NCBI GenBank assembly: GCA_023436205.1 | Contig: JAEZKC010000012.1 | Location: 1-64,000 of the forward strand | Length of the DNA: 64,000 nucleotides | Origin: Fibrobacterota bacterium | GTDB lineage: Bacteria > Fibrobacterota > Chitinivibrionia > Chitinivibrionales > Chitinispirillaceae | Direction: 5' to 3' | Part shown: positions 44,229-53,090 of the stretch, piece by piece | How the letters are laid out: every line of letters starts with the position of its first letter | How positions within the stretch are numbered: position 1 is the stretch's first letter | Made by a program: the position numbers and the translations under genes | Notes under the pieces: model-generated | What the model saw: the letters and a program-made list of their open reading frames with translations, nothing else | Database searches by the model: none | What the model was told of the DNA's origin: nothing

Positions 44229-45347
44229 TTATTGCGGAAAATAAATGCCCCGGGTACTTCCCAGAAGCTTCAGCAGCCGAGCCCTGCCCATCTCAAAGGT
44301 GACAATGATCTGATCCCCGCTGGCTTCATTTCTGCCCCGCCCGTCTTTCTCTTCTATGTGATAAACACTTCTGGCATTTCCCCTGATAACCGCCTTGTCC
44401 ACCTTACCATTTTCCCCGAATGAGAGGACCATCATCTTTCCGGATGCTTCATTGGAACTGGCACTGTCCTCTTTTGCAAAGTACCTGCTGAGCACTTTGC
44501 CATATGCATACAGCGAATCAAGTGATCCGGAATCGGACACAGTGAGAAAAAGGCTGTCGCTCCAGATGTGAGTGATCGTAGTGTCCATGGGAGCTTTCGC
44601 GGAACTTTCAGCGTACCTCCCGTGGGAATTGCCGATCACCCGCGCACTTTTAAGGGACTCCTTTCCAAACAGGAGATCCACCGAATCACCGATCACTTTG
44701 TGATTATCATAAAAGACTTCGGGTTTCACCCGCAGTTGAGCACTGTTCTCTTTTGTGAAATAATCAGCCTTCTTGCAGACTGCCAGCAACCGCCCTTTAC
44801 GGATTTTGACATTGTCGGTCACCGTGGCCATCTTAACAGAATCGGTATAGTTCATAACTTTACCCGATATGAAAAGGGTATCCGTTTCACTTGAATCCCT
44901 GCGCACCAGTAACGGATTACCTCTGAGCACAAAGTTGCGTTTGTCGGCCCTGTACTCGGCATCGTTTCCGGTCAGGGTGGCCAATTGTGAAGAATCCTGG
45001 AAAAAGAACTTGCCGCTGGCGGTGAGTAGATTATTCCTGCGGGTGAAATTAAGCCGATCGCAGGTCATATACTGATTCTTGCGCTCCACCACCACCTTGT
45101 TTTTAAAATTCACCACACCCTGGCTTTTCCACCAGGTCGCCTCGTCTGCTGATATGCGAATATCATCATAACGAAACACCACATTTCCCTTCAGGTAAGA
45201 AACAAACTCTCCACGGGAATAGGTGTTTTCATTACTGTTGGCCCGCTCAAGAATGAGTGCCCCGTCATCGGCGGCAAAGAGCTGCGACACTAAAAGCAGC
45301 AGAAGAACCACTGTGCCTGAAACCTTAATTGAAGAAATTGTCATCAT
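44229..45347 (-). CDS. lptA: OstA/LptA-like periplasmic LPS transport protein
   Basis: A 372-residue exported protein. A signal peptide (about 1-26) precedes repeated beta-strand pairs typical of OstA/LptA (Y-L-K-G-N-V-V-F-R-Y-D-D-I-R-I-S-A-D-E-A; later repeats near 95, 150 and 200). It is about twice the length of E. coli LptA, as in OstA-like proteins of other phyla. It overlaps lptC by 23 bp, supporting a lptC-lptA-lptB unit that bridges the periplasm. Confidence 0.85.
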   Translation of the reverse strand: MMTISSIKVSGTVVLLLLLVSQLFAADDGALILERANSNENTYSRGEFVSYLKGNVVFRYDDIRISADEATWWKSQGVVNFKNKVVVERKNQYMTCDRLNFTRRNNLLTASGKFFFQDSSQLATLTGNDAEYRADKRNFVLRGNPLLVRRDSSETDTLFISGKVMNYTDSVKMATVTDNVKIRKGRLLAVCKKADYFTKENSAQLRVKPEVFYDNHKVIGDSVDLLFGKESLKSARVIGNSHGRYAESSAKAPMDTTITHIWSDSLFLTVSDSGSLDSLYAYGKVLSRYFAKEDSASSNEASGKMMVLSFGENGKVDKAVIRGNARSVYHIEEKDGRGRNEASGDQIIVTFEMGRARLLKLLGSTRGIYFPQ

Positions 45348-45909
45348 CCTGCTCCAGGCGCTGCTTGAAATTGGGGAAAATTCCCTCTACATCTTTTTTA
45401 AAGGAAAAACGGCTGAAATTGTCCACTGCATCGAGGCCCACACCCCTGAGCATATCACCCTTGGGAGTCTCAATCTGCACGTAGGTTTCTGATAAAATTT
45501 TTCGTTGATCCTTAAGCCACCTGAGCCGGGGACTCTTCACCACCATACCCTCATCGGTGCGGATAAACACATTCCCCCAAAGATAAAAGGTCTCCATTTT
45601 AACGTCGGTGGATCCGGAATCAGCCAGGATACGCGACCCGGGTCGGCCAAGGGAATCAAATATGGATATCTTTACAGGCACCACCACCAATGATCCGGTA
45701 TCAGCCAGAGGCTTTCTCATATGCTCCGCCTCCAACCTCCAGCGCTTGATCCCTTTTTCATAGAAGAAAAGTGATGCGGTGTCAAACTCCTGATAAGGAG
45801 CCTCAATATTGCCAGTAGAAACCGGAAGGGGATCCTTTTTAGGAGCACACCCGGCAAGCAACAGAATCGATGCCGCCGCACAAATCCCCGAAATCCAGAA
45901 TTTTATCAT
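45325..45909 (-). CDS. lptC: LptC-family lipoprotein
   Basis: A 194-residue LPS-export component. Instead of the simple membrane anchor of E. coli LptC it has a lipobox L-L-A-G-C (Cys about 21). The LptC domain (about 45-180) has the F-x-x-x-G-x-x-R-W-x-L-x-A-E-x and L-x-x-x-G-S-V-x-V-x-x-x-x-x-x-F pattern. The start overlaps the acyltransferase stop (ATGA). Confidence 0.85.
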   Translation of the reverse strand: MIKFWISGICAAASILLLAGCAPKKDPLPVSTGNIEAPYQEFDTASLFFYEKGIKRWRLEAEHMRKPLADTGSLVVVPVKISIFDSLGRPGSRILADSGSTDVKMETFYLWGNVFIRTDEGMVVKSPRLRWLKDQRKILSETYVQIETPKGDMLRGVGLDAVDNFSRFSFKKDVEGIFPNFKQRLEQDDDNFFN

Positions 45910-46823
45910 GAACCAGCCTCATTCTGCGGTTTAGTGCGCCACCTCCGGTGCATCCAGACCCACTGCCCCGGATGTCTGCGGATTGCATCACTGATAATAT
46001 CATTCACCTTCTGCACATTTTTAACCAGATCAGTTTTGAAATCTCCGGTATTCTCCAGAATCAGCTGCTTACTTAAAAATACATGATGCCGGTTCTTCCC
46101 CACCCGAACCGTAGTCACCACAAAAGCGGGTACATCCAGTTTCATGGCCAGCCGTACCGGCCCACTGGGGGTAAAAGCGGTTTTCCCCAGAAAATCGGCA
46201 AAAACCCCCTCCACTTTAGTATCCTGATCCACCAGCGCCCCGAAAACTCTGCCCTCCTGAAGATAGCGAATAATCTTGCGGCTGCTTTCAGAACGGTCCA
46301 TATAGGCGATATCGGGCCCGCTTCTCATTTTTCTGACCAGCGATTCGATTCTGGGATCATCAAACTTTCTCCCCACCGCGAAGCATCTGAATCCTTTACG
46401 GGCGAAAAGATGCAGAAGCATCTCAAAACAGCCCAGGTGTGCAGTGATGACAAATACCCCTCTGCCCCGGCTGTAAGCTTCCCTGAATTCATCCAGAGAG
46501 TCGTGAGTAATCGTTCTTTCAAAAGCTTCCTCCTTCATGGCAGGAATGCTTAAGGCATCAAACAGATTCTTGCCGGCCTCGGAAAAAACCCGCAGTGCCG
46601 TTCTGGCGATCCACTTCGGATCATAATCCTGACCATACACCATTCTGAGATTATGAAGTGTCCTCCTTCTTTCTTTTCTAGACAGAAGAAAAAAAAGTCG
46701 CCCGACATTTGCAAAAATAAAAAGCCCCAGACTGCGGGGAATCGAGCGACCCAGAGCATAACCGACCGAGGCCAGCATGCTTAAAAAATCATCTCTGAGC
46801 CGCTTGGGAATCCACCTTTTCAT
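45906..46823 (-). CDS. LpxL/HtrB-family lysophospholipid/lipid A acyltransferase
   Basis: A 305-residue inner-membrane-associated acyltransferase of the lipid A biosynthesis family. The catalytic H-x4-E is H129-L-G-C-F-E134, and a second motif, W-V-W-M-H-R-R-W, is near the C-terminus. One hydrophobic segment is near 32-47. It likely acylates a lipid A precursor. The start shares a base with the ileS stop (TAATG). Adjacent lptC supports an LPS role. Confidence 0.9.
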   Translation of the reverse strand: MKRWIPKRLRDDFLSMLASVGYALGRSIPRSLGLFIFANVGRLFFLLSRKERRRTLHNLRMVYGQDYDPKWIARTALRVFSEAGKNLFDALSIPAMKEEAFERTITHDSLDEFREAYSRGRGVFVITAHLGCFEMLLHLFARKGFRCFAVGRKFDDPRIESLVRKMRSGPDIAYMDRSESSRKIIRYLQEGRVFGALVDQDTKVEGVFADFLGKTAFTPSGPVRLAMKLDVPAFVVTTVRVGKNRHHVFLSKQLILENTGDFKTDLVKNVQKVNDIISDAIRRHPGQWVWMHRRWRTKPQNEAGS

Positions 46824-49800
46824 TACTGACCGGCCAGTGCCCCCGCCTTCTCGATTCTGATTACCGCATCGATTCCGTCCACATCAACCGTTTCACCCTC
46901 CTTGACCTCCTCAAAAAGGATATCCACAGCCAGGGTCTCGGAACAGATGTAGTCCTTGAAATCAGACAGAGCCTTCTGCAGTTCCTCAGGACAAGCACAG
47001 CGAATTACGATCCGGTCGGTAACATTGAACCCGGAAGTCTTGCGGGTGTTCTGGACCCGGTTGACGAACTCACGAGCCATACCCTCGTTTTTAAGCTCTG
47101 AGGTGATAGTGGTTTCAAGACCAACGGTCAACTCACCCTCGGTTTCCACCTCCACACCCTCATGCTTTGTCCTGCGGATCTCAATATCATCGTAGGTCAG
47201 CGATATGCCGAGCACCTCGATTGTGCCACCCTTTTCAAGCTCTCTTATCTGAGCAGAAGTAAATCCTTCGATTGTTTTGGCGGCATCCTTCATCTGAGGG
47301 CCATAGTGCTTTCCAAGCTTCTTGTAATTGGGCTTGGCAGAAACACTTACCACACGCTGTTCCTGAGAATCGAATGTCACCTGCTTTACATTCAACTCAT
47401 CGCGAATGAGCGCCTCCATGTCCTTCAGAAGCTCAAGCTTCTTCTGATCGGAGGTGATCACCGTGAAATCACTGAGCGGCTGGCGAGTTTTGATAGTAAA
47501 GCGGCTCCTGAGTGCACGGCCCATAGCCACGGCCTGGCGCACCAGTTTCATCTTGAGTTCAAGGTCCTGATCGATGATGGATTCCATGGATACAGGGTAC
47601 TTAGTCAGATGAACGCTCTCCGGCTCTCCGTCAAGCTTTCCGGCCACCAGATTACGATAAATGGCTTCGGTAAGAAACGGCAGAAACGGTGCCATCACTT
47701 TTGAAAACTGCACCAGCACATAATACAACGTGCTGTAGGCCAGATCTTTATCGTTATCGTTTTCACTTTTCCAGAAACGGCGACGGCTGCGACGGATATA
47801 CCAGTTAGTGAGATTATCGATAAAATCCACCAGAAGCGGCACCACCTTGTACAGATTGTACTGCTCCATCTCAGCATTTACAGAAGCAATGACATCATTG
47901 AGAAGGGAAATTATCCAGCGGTCAAGTTCTGTGCCGTCTTTGGGAGGCTCGAGGCTCGAAGGCTTCCAGCCGTCAACATTTGCATAAGTTACAAAGAAAG
48001 CATAGGCATTCCAGAAGGGTAGCAGAACTGCCCGAGACATCTCCATCACACCTTTTTCAGAAAACCGGAGATCCTCCGCCTTCACCGCAGGAGAATTGAT
48101 CAGAAATAGTCTCAGTGCATCAGCACCAAGTTGATTGAGCACCTCTTCAGGCGGCGCATAGTTGCGCAGACGCTTGGAAAGCTTCTTTCCCTCTTCGGAA
48201 AGAATGATTCCGTTTACGATCACATTCTTGAACGCCGGCCGGGAAAAGAGTGCCGACGCAAGCACCGTGAGCGTGTAGAACCATCCGCGAGTCTGATCGA
48301 GACCCTCGGCAATAAAATCAGCAGGAAAGTTCTTTTCGAAACGTTCTTTATTCTGGAACGGGTAATGCATCTGAGCATAGGGCATTGAACCCGATTCAAA
48401 CCAGCAGTCAAGCACCTCGGATGTGCGTTTCATCTCTTTACCGCATTTGGGACAATGCACAAGCATTTCATCAATCACATGGCGGTGAATATCAACAGGG
48501 CTTATGGTCACATTCTCAAGCCGCTCGGCCCAGGAAAGATCAACTCCCGCAGCTTTCAGTTTTTCAGGCACTTCCGGCCCTCGGAAACTTTCCTGTACAC
48601 GTAAAGCTGCCTCAGCGTGAATCGTTGCACCCTTCTCCCTGTCGCCTCCACCCACCAGTGTATGAAGTTCATCAAGTCCACCAACACATTCGGTGTGTCC
48701 GCACTCGCAAAGCCAGATCGGAAGCGGTGTTCCCCAGTAACGGTTTCTTGAAATGTTCCAGTCGGGAGCGCTTTCGATTCCTTTACCGAAGCGGCCGTTC
48801 TGCAAGTGCTGAGGGACCCAGTGGATCTGCTGGTTGTTGTCGAGCATATTTGGTTTGAGCGGCTCGATTTTCATGAACCAGGTGGTTATCGCCTTGTAAA
48901 TTAAAGCGGTATCGCAGCGGTAACAGAACGGATACCGGTGCTCGATAGTTCCCCGATGAATTAGCCGGCCTTCCTTTTTGATAGTCCTGATAATCTCATC
49001 ATCGGCCTGATACACCAGCCTGCCCTTCCACTCCGGAACTTCATCTGTAAACTTACCTTCGTCATCAACCGGGCAGATAATGGGCAGACCAAGTCTTGCC
49101 CCCACCAGAAAGTCATCCTCGCCGAAAGCGGGTGCGATGTGCACAATTCCTGTACCGTCTTCAGTGGATACGAAATCGGCAGTGGTAACGGTAAAGAAAC
49201 GGGGATCCCGGTCTTTAAAATAGCCGAACATGGGCAGGTATTTGAGCCCCTCAAGAGCAGAGCCTTTCATCTCCTGGAGAATCTCAACAGCAGAAGGATC
49301 TTTGTAATAGGCGCTCAGACGATCTTTGGCGAGAATGAAAATGTTCTCACCGTCCCGGATCTTTACATAATCGATGTCCGGGCCAGCTGCCAGAGCCACA
49401 TTTGATGGCAGAGTCCAGGGGGTGGTGGTCCAGACCAGAATTTTCACCGACGGATCGTCTGCTAGGGGAAAGGATACGGTAATGGACGGACCAGTAGTGT
49501 CTTTATATCCTTCGTTAACCTCGAAATTCGAAAGCGGGGTGGCACAGCGCGGACAGTAGGGCTGCACACGGAAGCCCTGATAGATAAGTCCCTTGTCCCA
49601 CATCTGGCGGAACACCCACCAGATACTTTCCATGTAGGGAGGATCCATGGTCCGGTACTGATTGACAAAGTCAACCCATCGACCCATCCGGTTCACGACC
49701 TTTTCCCATTGACTTGTGTAACGAAGCACAATGGAACGACAGGCCTCATTGAAAATCTCTATACCCAGCTTTTCGATATCCCGCTTGCCTGAAACCTTGA

Positions 49801-50110
49801 ACTCCTTCTCCATCTCGTTTTCAACGGGGAGCCCGTGACAGTCCCAGCCGAAGCGGCGGTCCACGTAATAGCCGCGCATGGTCCAGTAACGGGGAATGAT
49901 GTCCTTGAGGGTACCGGCAAGAAGGTGTCCGTAGTGAGGAAGCCCTGTGGCAAATGGGGGACCATCATAGAACACAAAAGCATCGTGATTTTCAGTCTCT
50001 TTAAGGGACTGCTGAAACGTGTCCTGCTTTTTCCAGAGTTCAAGAATTTGGGACTCGATCTCCGGAAAGCGGATCTGTGTATTTACAGGATTAAAAGTCT
50101 GGTTACTCAT
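46823..50110 (-). CDS. ileS: Isoleucyl-tRNA synthetase
   Basis: A 1,095-residue class I synthetase that charges tRNA-Ile and edits valine. The HIGH motif is P-H-Y-G-H at 58-62, the KMSKS motif is K-L-S-K-R near 630, and a C-P-K-C-G-K motif lies near 540. The large size and the DUF5915-like C-terminal region place it with the long eukaryote-like (IleS2-type) enzymes. It lies between punA (overlapping 4 bp) and the acyltransferase gene. Confidence 0.96.
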   Translation of the reverse strand: MSNQTFNPVNTQIRFPEIESQILELWKKQDTFQQSLKETENHDAFVFYDGPPFATGLPHYGHLLAGTLKDIIPRYWTMRGYYVDRRFGWDCHGLPVENEMEKEFKVSGKRDIEKLGIEIFNEACRSIVLRYTSQWEKVVNRMGRWVDFVNQYRTMDPPYMESIWWVFRQMWDKGLIYQGFRVQPYCPRCATPLSNFEVNEGYKDTTGPSITVSFPLADDPSVKILVWTTTPWTLPSNVALAAGPDIDYVKIRDGENIFILAKDRLSAYYKDPSAVEILQEMKGSALEGLKYLPMFGYFKDRDPRFFTVTTADFVSTEDGTGIVHIAPAFGEDDFLVGARLGLPIICPVDDEGKFTDEVPEWKGRLVYQADDEIIRTIKKEGRLIHRGTIEHRYPFCYRCDTALIYKAITTWFMKIEPLKPNMLDNNQQIHWVPQHLQNGRFGKGIESAPDWNISRNRYWGTPLPIWLCECGHTECVGGLDELHTLVGGGDREKGATIHAEAALRVQESFRGPEVPEKLKAAGVDLSWAERLENVTISPVDIHRHVIDEMLVHCPKCGKEMKRTSEVLDCWFESGSMPYAQMHYPFQNKERFEKNFPADFIAEGLDQTRGWFYTLTVLASALFSRPAFKNVIVNGIILSEEGKKLSKRLRNYAPPEEVLNQLGADALRLFLINSPAVKAEDLRFSEKGVMEMSRAVLLPFWNAYAFFVTYANVDGWKPSSLEPPKDGTELDRWIISLLNDVIASVNAEMEQYNLYKVVPLLVDFIDNLTNWYIRRSRRRFWKSENDNDKDLAYSTLYYVLVQFSKVMAPFLPFLTEAIYRNLVAGKLDGEPESVHLTKYPVSMESIIDQDLELKMKLVRQAVAMGRALRSRFTIKTRQPLSDFTVITSDQKKLELLKDMEALIRDELNVKQVTFDSQEQRVVSVSAKPNYKKLGKHYGPQMKDAAKTIEGFTSAQIRELEKGGTIEVLGISLTYDDIEIRRTKHEGVEVETEGELTVGLETTITSELKNEGMAREFVNRVQNTRKTSGFNVTDRIVIRCACPEELQKALSDFKDYICSETLAVDILFEEVKEGETVDVDGIDAVIRIEKAGALAGQ

Positions 50111-50928
50111 AGTGCGTAAAGAACCTTCTCTATTAACTTGACAAGTACTGGTTCGGCCTTATCAGCCACTGCGATGATCTGCTTTATATCGGCCGGTTCA
50201 AGAGCGTCCGGCAGACAGGAATCGGTAACAACGGAAAGCCCCAGAACCTTCAGTCCGGCATGCACGGCGGCGATCACTTCCGGAACAGTGCTCATTCCGA
50301 TCACATCGGCTCCCAGAGTCTTAAGCATGCGGTACTCGGCCCGGGTCTCAAGCATAGGTCCGCTCATGGATGCGTAAACGCCACGTTCGATGCGGATCTT
50401 GTTCTCTATGGCCACTTTGGAAACAAGCTCGAGAAGTTCCTTGGAGTAGGGTTCCGACATGTCTGGAAAGCGGGGGCCGATCCGGTTGTCATTAGAACCG
50501 ATGAGCGGGTTGTCCGCAAGGAGATTGATATGGTCGGTGATGGCCATAATGGTTCCCGGCTTGTACAGAGGATTGATTCCACCGCAGGCATTGGAAACAA
50601 CCAGAGTGTGCGCTCCAAGAAACTTCATGACTCTGACAGGGAAAGCGATCTGCTGCATGGAATAGCCTTCATAGTAGTGAAACCTTCCCTGCATTGCCAT
50701 TACCGGTTTACCGGCAAGGTGACCGATGATAAGTTTTCCCGCATGAGCCTCCACGGTGGATACAGGAAAATGAGGAATCTCTTCATAGGGAATAATCGTG
50801 TCTTTCTCGATGTTGTCGGCAAGCCTTCCAAGCCCGGTGCCCAGAATAATACCGTACTGGGGCTTTATTGATGTTTTACTTTCGATAAACGCCTTTGTTT
50901 CCTGAACCATCTCGAACGTGTTTGACAT
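50107..50928 (-). CDS. punA: Purine nucleoside phosphorylase
   Basis: A 273-residue trimer-type PNP that splits inosine and guanosine with phosphate. Signature segments are I-L-G-T-G-L-G (28-34), G-R-F-H-Y-Y-E-G-Y (about 81-89), N-A-C-G-G-I-N (about 113-119) and M-S-G-P-x-x-E-T-R-A-E. The ATG has GGAGA upstream. The gene overlaps ileS by ATGA. Confidence 0.95.
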   Translation of the reverse strand: MSNTFEMVQETKAFIESKTSIKPQYGIILGTGLGRLADNIEKDTIIPYEEIPHFPVSTVEAHAGKLIIGHLAGKPVMAMQGRFHYYEGYSMQQIAFPVRVMKFLGAHTLVVSNACGGINPLYKPGTIMAITDHINLLADNPLIGSNDNRIGPRFPDMSEPYSKELLELVSKVAIENKIRIERGVYASMSGPMLETRAEYRMLKTLGADVIGMSTVPEVIAAVHAGLKVLGLSVVTDSCLPDALEPADIKQIIAVADKAEPVLVKLIEKVLYAL

Positions 50929-51036
50929 ATATGATTCTCCGTTTATTAAAGTTTACCCGTTTACCGCTTTTTTGCACTTACTCCAATCGCTTGTAAACCG
51001 CCACTTCAACATGCTAAGCCTGCCACTTTCACTTCC

Positions 51037-51071
51037 GCTCACCCTGAGCAGTCCGCAATCGAAGGGTGAGC
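51037..51071 (-). terminator. 9-bp hairpin after the DUF167 gene
   Basis: GCTCACCCT and AGGGTGAGC (51037-51045 and 51063-51071) pair perfectly across a 17-nt loop, directly after the stop of the DUF167 gene. No T-run follows, so its efficiency as a terminator is doubtful. It separates the yggS-divIVA group from punA-ileS. Confidence 0.45.
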
Positions 51072-51072
51072 A

Positions 51073-51369
51073 CTAAGCTTGCGTCTTTTCAATTATGAGC
51101 TCCTCGCCTCTCTTCTGATCCATTCCCTCGATCGCCACCACTTTACTTCTGCAGTGCTCACCCTTGATGAGCCGCACAGAGGAACGGCTCACCCCAAGTG
51201 CCTTGGCCAGAATTTCTACAAGATGCTCGTTGGCTCTGTTCTCCACAGAAGGAGAGGTCACTGAGACATCCAGCTGTGCAGACCCCTTGAGAATGATGCT
51301 GTTGCGTTTTGCGCGAGGCTTCAGGCGTATTTCAAAAGTACAGCGTTCAGAGTTCACGGCAAACGTCAA
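51073..51369 (-). CDS. DUF167 (YggU-family) protein
   Basis: A 98-residue protein with the YggU core: L-K-P-R-A-K-R-N-S-I followed by V-x-S-x-x-x-E-N-R-A-N-E-H-L-V-E-I-L-A and V-R-L-I-K-G-E-x-x-R-S-K-V-V-A-I-E-G. Function unknown. The start is uncertain: TTG at 51369 lacks a ribosome site and GTG at 51357 would remove only four residues. It is last in the yggS-yggT-divIVA group, a usual position. Confidence 0.88.
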   Translation of the reverse strand: MTFAVNSERCTFEIRLKPRAKRNSIILKGSAQLDVSVTSPSVENRANEHLVEILAKALGVSRSSVRLIKGEHCRSKVVAIEGMDQKRGEELIIEKTQA

Positions 51370-51412
51370 AAGTAAGGGTTTAAACGATCATGATTTACGA
51401 GTACGAGAACCC

Positions 51413-51955
51413 TCAGCCGATAATATTCGGCTGAGGAGGAACATCATCCATCGCCTCATCCTCAAGACCATTCAGTGCCGCCGGCTGAGCTTGTCCGCTT
51501 GAGCGAAGCTCGCCACTTATCACTTCCAGCAGATTGAGCTGTGTGGAAAGCATTGATCTGAAACGGGCCAGAAAACTGTCCCTCTGGTTGCGAAGTGACA
51601 CAAGTTCGCTGTCAAGAGAGTTTACCCGCTGCCGGGCTTCGGCCTCGTAACGGTCTGCTCTGATCATGGCATCCTTGATGATGAGCTCGGCCTCTTTCTG
51701 GGCATTAATTCTGGCCTCATCGGTAGCCTTCTGGGCACTGAGAAGCGTTTCATTGAGCACACGCTCAATTTTGGTGTACGTCTCAAGTTTCTGCTCCAGA
51801 TTCTTTATCTGGGTGGCAAACTCGCTGTTCTGACGGATAATAACTTCGTACTCACCAGCCACCATTTCAAGAAAACTGTTCACGGCATCCGGATCAAATC
51901 CCCTGAAAGCGCGGGGGAAAGGCTGTTTTCTGATGTCAAGAGGCGTAATACGCAT
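51413..51955 (-). CDS. DivIVA-domain protein
   Basis: A 180-residue coiled-coil protein. The N-terminal M-R-I-T-P-L-D-I-R-K-Q-x-F and F-R-G-F-D-P-D-A-V-N-S-F-L motifs define DivIVA, which binds curved membrane or partner proteins at poles and septa. A long coiled coil covers about 30-130, and the tail is Pro/Gln/Asp-rich. The ATG has AGGAG 7 nt before. DivIVA-like proteins outside Gram-positives are less studied; here it is in the yggS-yggT context. Confidence 0.9.
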   Translation of the reverse strand: MRITPLDIRKQPFPRAFRGFDPDAVNSFLEMVAGEYEVIIRQNSEFATQIKNLEQKLETYTKIERVLNETLLSAQKATDEARINAQKEAELIIKDAMIRADRYEAEARQRVNSLDSELVSLRNQRDSFLARFRSMLSTQLNLLEVISGELRSSGQAQPAALNGLEDEAMDDVPPQPNIIG

Positions 51956-51974
51956 CGATGCGCTCCTGTTTTAA

Positions 51975-52235
51975 TTAAAAGGCTAAAAGCACCCGAATAA
52001 CAAAAAACTGCAGAACCCTTAAAAGCAGCAGGGCGATGATGGGCGAAATATCAAGCCCGATGGATCCGGTGGGGATCACTCGCCTGATAGGCTCAAGAAC
52101 CGGTTCGGTAATTCTGAAGATCCACTGGGAAACAGCATGGTACTGAGCCGATGGAATCCAAGATAGAATCACTCTTGCAAGTATCACAAAACTAGCAATA
52201 CGAAACAATATTTCTACTAATGGAATCAACTGCAT
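51975..52235 (-). CDS. YggT-family membrane protein
   Basis: An 86-residue protein with two hydrophobic helices (about 5-25 and 63-84) and the motif V-I-L-S-W-I-P-S ... I-T-E-P-V-L-x-P-I-R-R-V-I-P typical of YggT. Its function is unsettled; it may affect osmotic or division functions. It starts directly after the yggS stop, with GAGGAAAT upstream. Confidence 0.92.
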   Translation of the reverse strand: MQLIPLVEILFRIASFVILARVILSWIPSAQYHAVSQWIFRITEPVLEPIRRVIPTGSIGLDISPIIALLLLRVLQFFVIRVLLAF

Positions 52236-52913
52236 TTATTTCCTCACTCGCTCCCCTACAAGGAGCGTTCCGATTCGCACCATTGTGGAACCTTCCTCAA
52301 TGGCCCATTCAAAATCGCCGCTCATCCCCATGGAGAGTTCCGGCTTTTCCAGACAGGAGCAGCATTTCACTGACAGAGACCGAAGCTGGGAAAATGCACC
52401 CCGAACCGATTTTTCGTCCCCGTACAGAGGCCCAATGGTCATAAGCCCCCTCAGATCAAGAGCAGGACTGCTTTTTACCCGCTCGCAAAGTGCTTCGCAC
52501 TCCTCAGGGGCACAGCCCGATTTGGAAAGCTCACCGGAAGTGTTCACTTCCAGAAGCACCTTGAGTTTAGGGCCGCTATGGAGTGCCTCGATCCTCTGAA
52601 CAAGCTTTTCACGATCCACTGACTGAACCCACCCGACAAGCGGGAGCACTTTCTGAACCTTGTTTGTCTGGAGGTGCCCGATCATGTGCATGGTGAAGTC
52701 ACCGTCAAGCAGGGGGACCTTCTGTTCGATCTCCTGCACCCGGTTTTCACCCAGATCCCTTACCCCCAGGTTTATAAGTTCCTGAAGTGTGGAGGCGGGG
52801 TGATTCTTGGTTACCGCAATGAGGCGCACAGAATCAGGACTGCGTCCGGCTTTCGTGCAGGCGCAACGTATTCTATCCCGCACCGATTCCAGTCGCTCCC
52901 GAATTTCACTCAT
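52236..52913 (-). CDS. YggS-family PLP homeostasis protein
   Basis: A 225-residue PLP-binding barrel protein (PLPBP) that maintains vitamin B6 and amino acid balance. The PLP lysine is K36 in A-V-T-K-N-H-P, with G-E-N-R-V-Q-E and H-x-I-G-H-L-Q-T-N-K motifs following. M at 52913 gives the normal N-terminus (M-S-E-I-R-E-R-L) and has GGGAGG 13 nt upstream, though spaced widely; an upstream start at 52967 has none. Confidence 0.93.
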   Translation of the reverse strand: MSEIRERLESVRDRIRCACTKAGRSPDSVRLIAVTKNHPASTLQELINLGVRDLGENRVQEIEQKVPLLDGDFTMHMIGHLQTNKVQKVLPLVGWVQSVDREKLVQRIEALHSGPKLKVLLEVNTSGELSKSGCAPEECEALCERVKSSPALDLRGLMTIGPLYGDEKSVRGAFSQLRSLSVKCCSCLEKPELSMGMSGDFEWAIEEGSTMVRIGTLLVGERVRK

Positions 52914-53090
52914 GCTGACAGGTTTCCCTCCCGCTTCAAGTACGCACGGGCAATCCATAAATTCCATTGATGAGCTGATAAACAGCTATAAGTATTGAAA
53001 TATAATAAAAGACAGTTGAAAGTTAGGAGTAATCGGTTATCACCCCCTTCGGCCTGACCTTTGCGGTTCCCCTGCAGTATGGGGGAAAGC

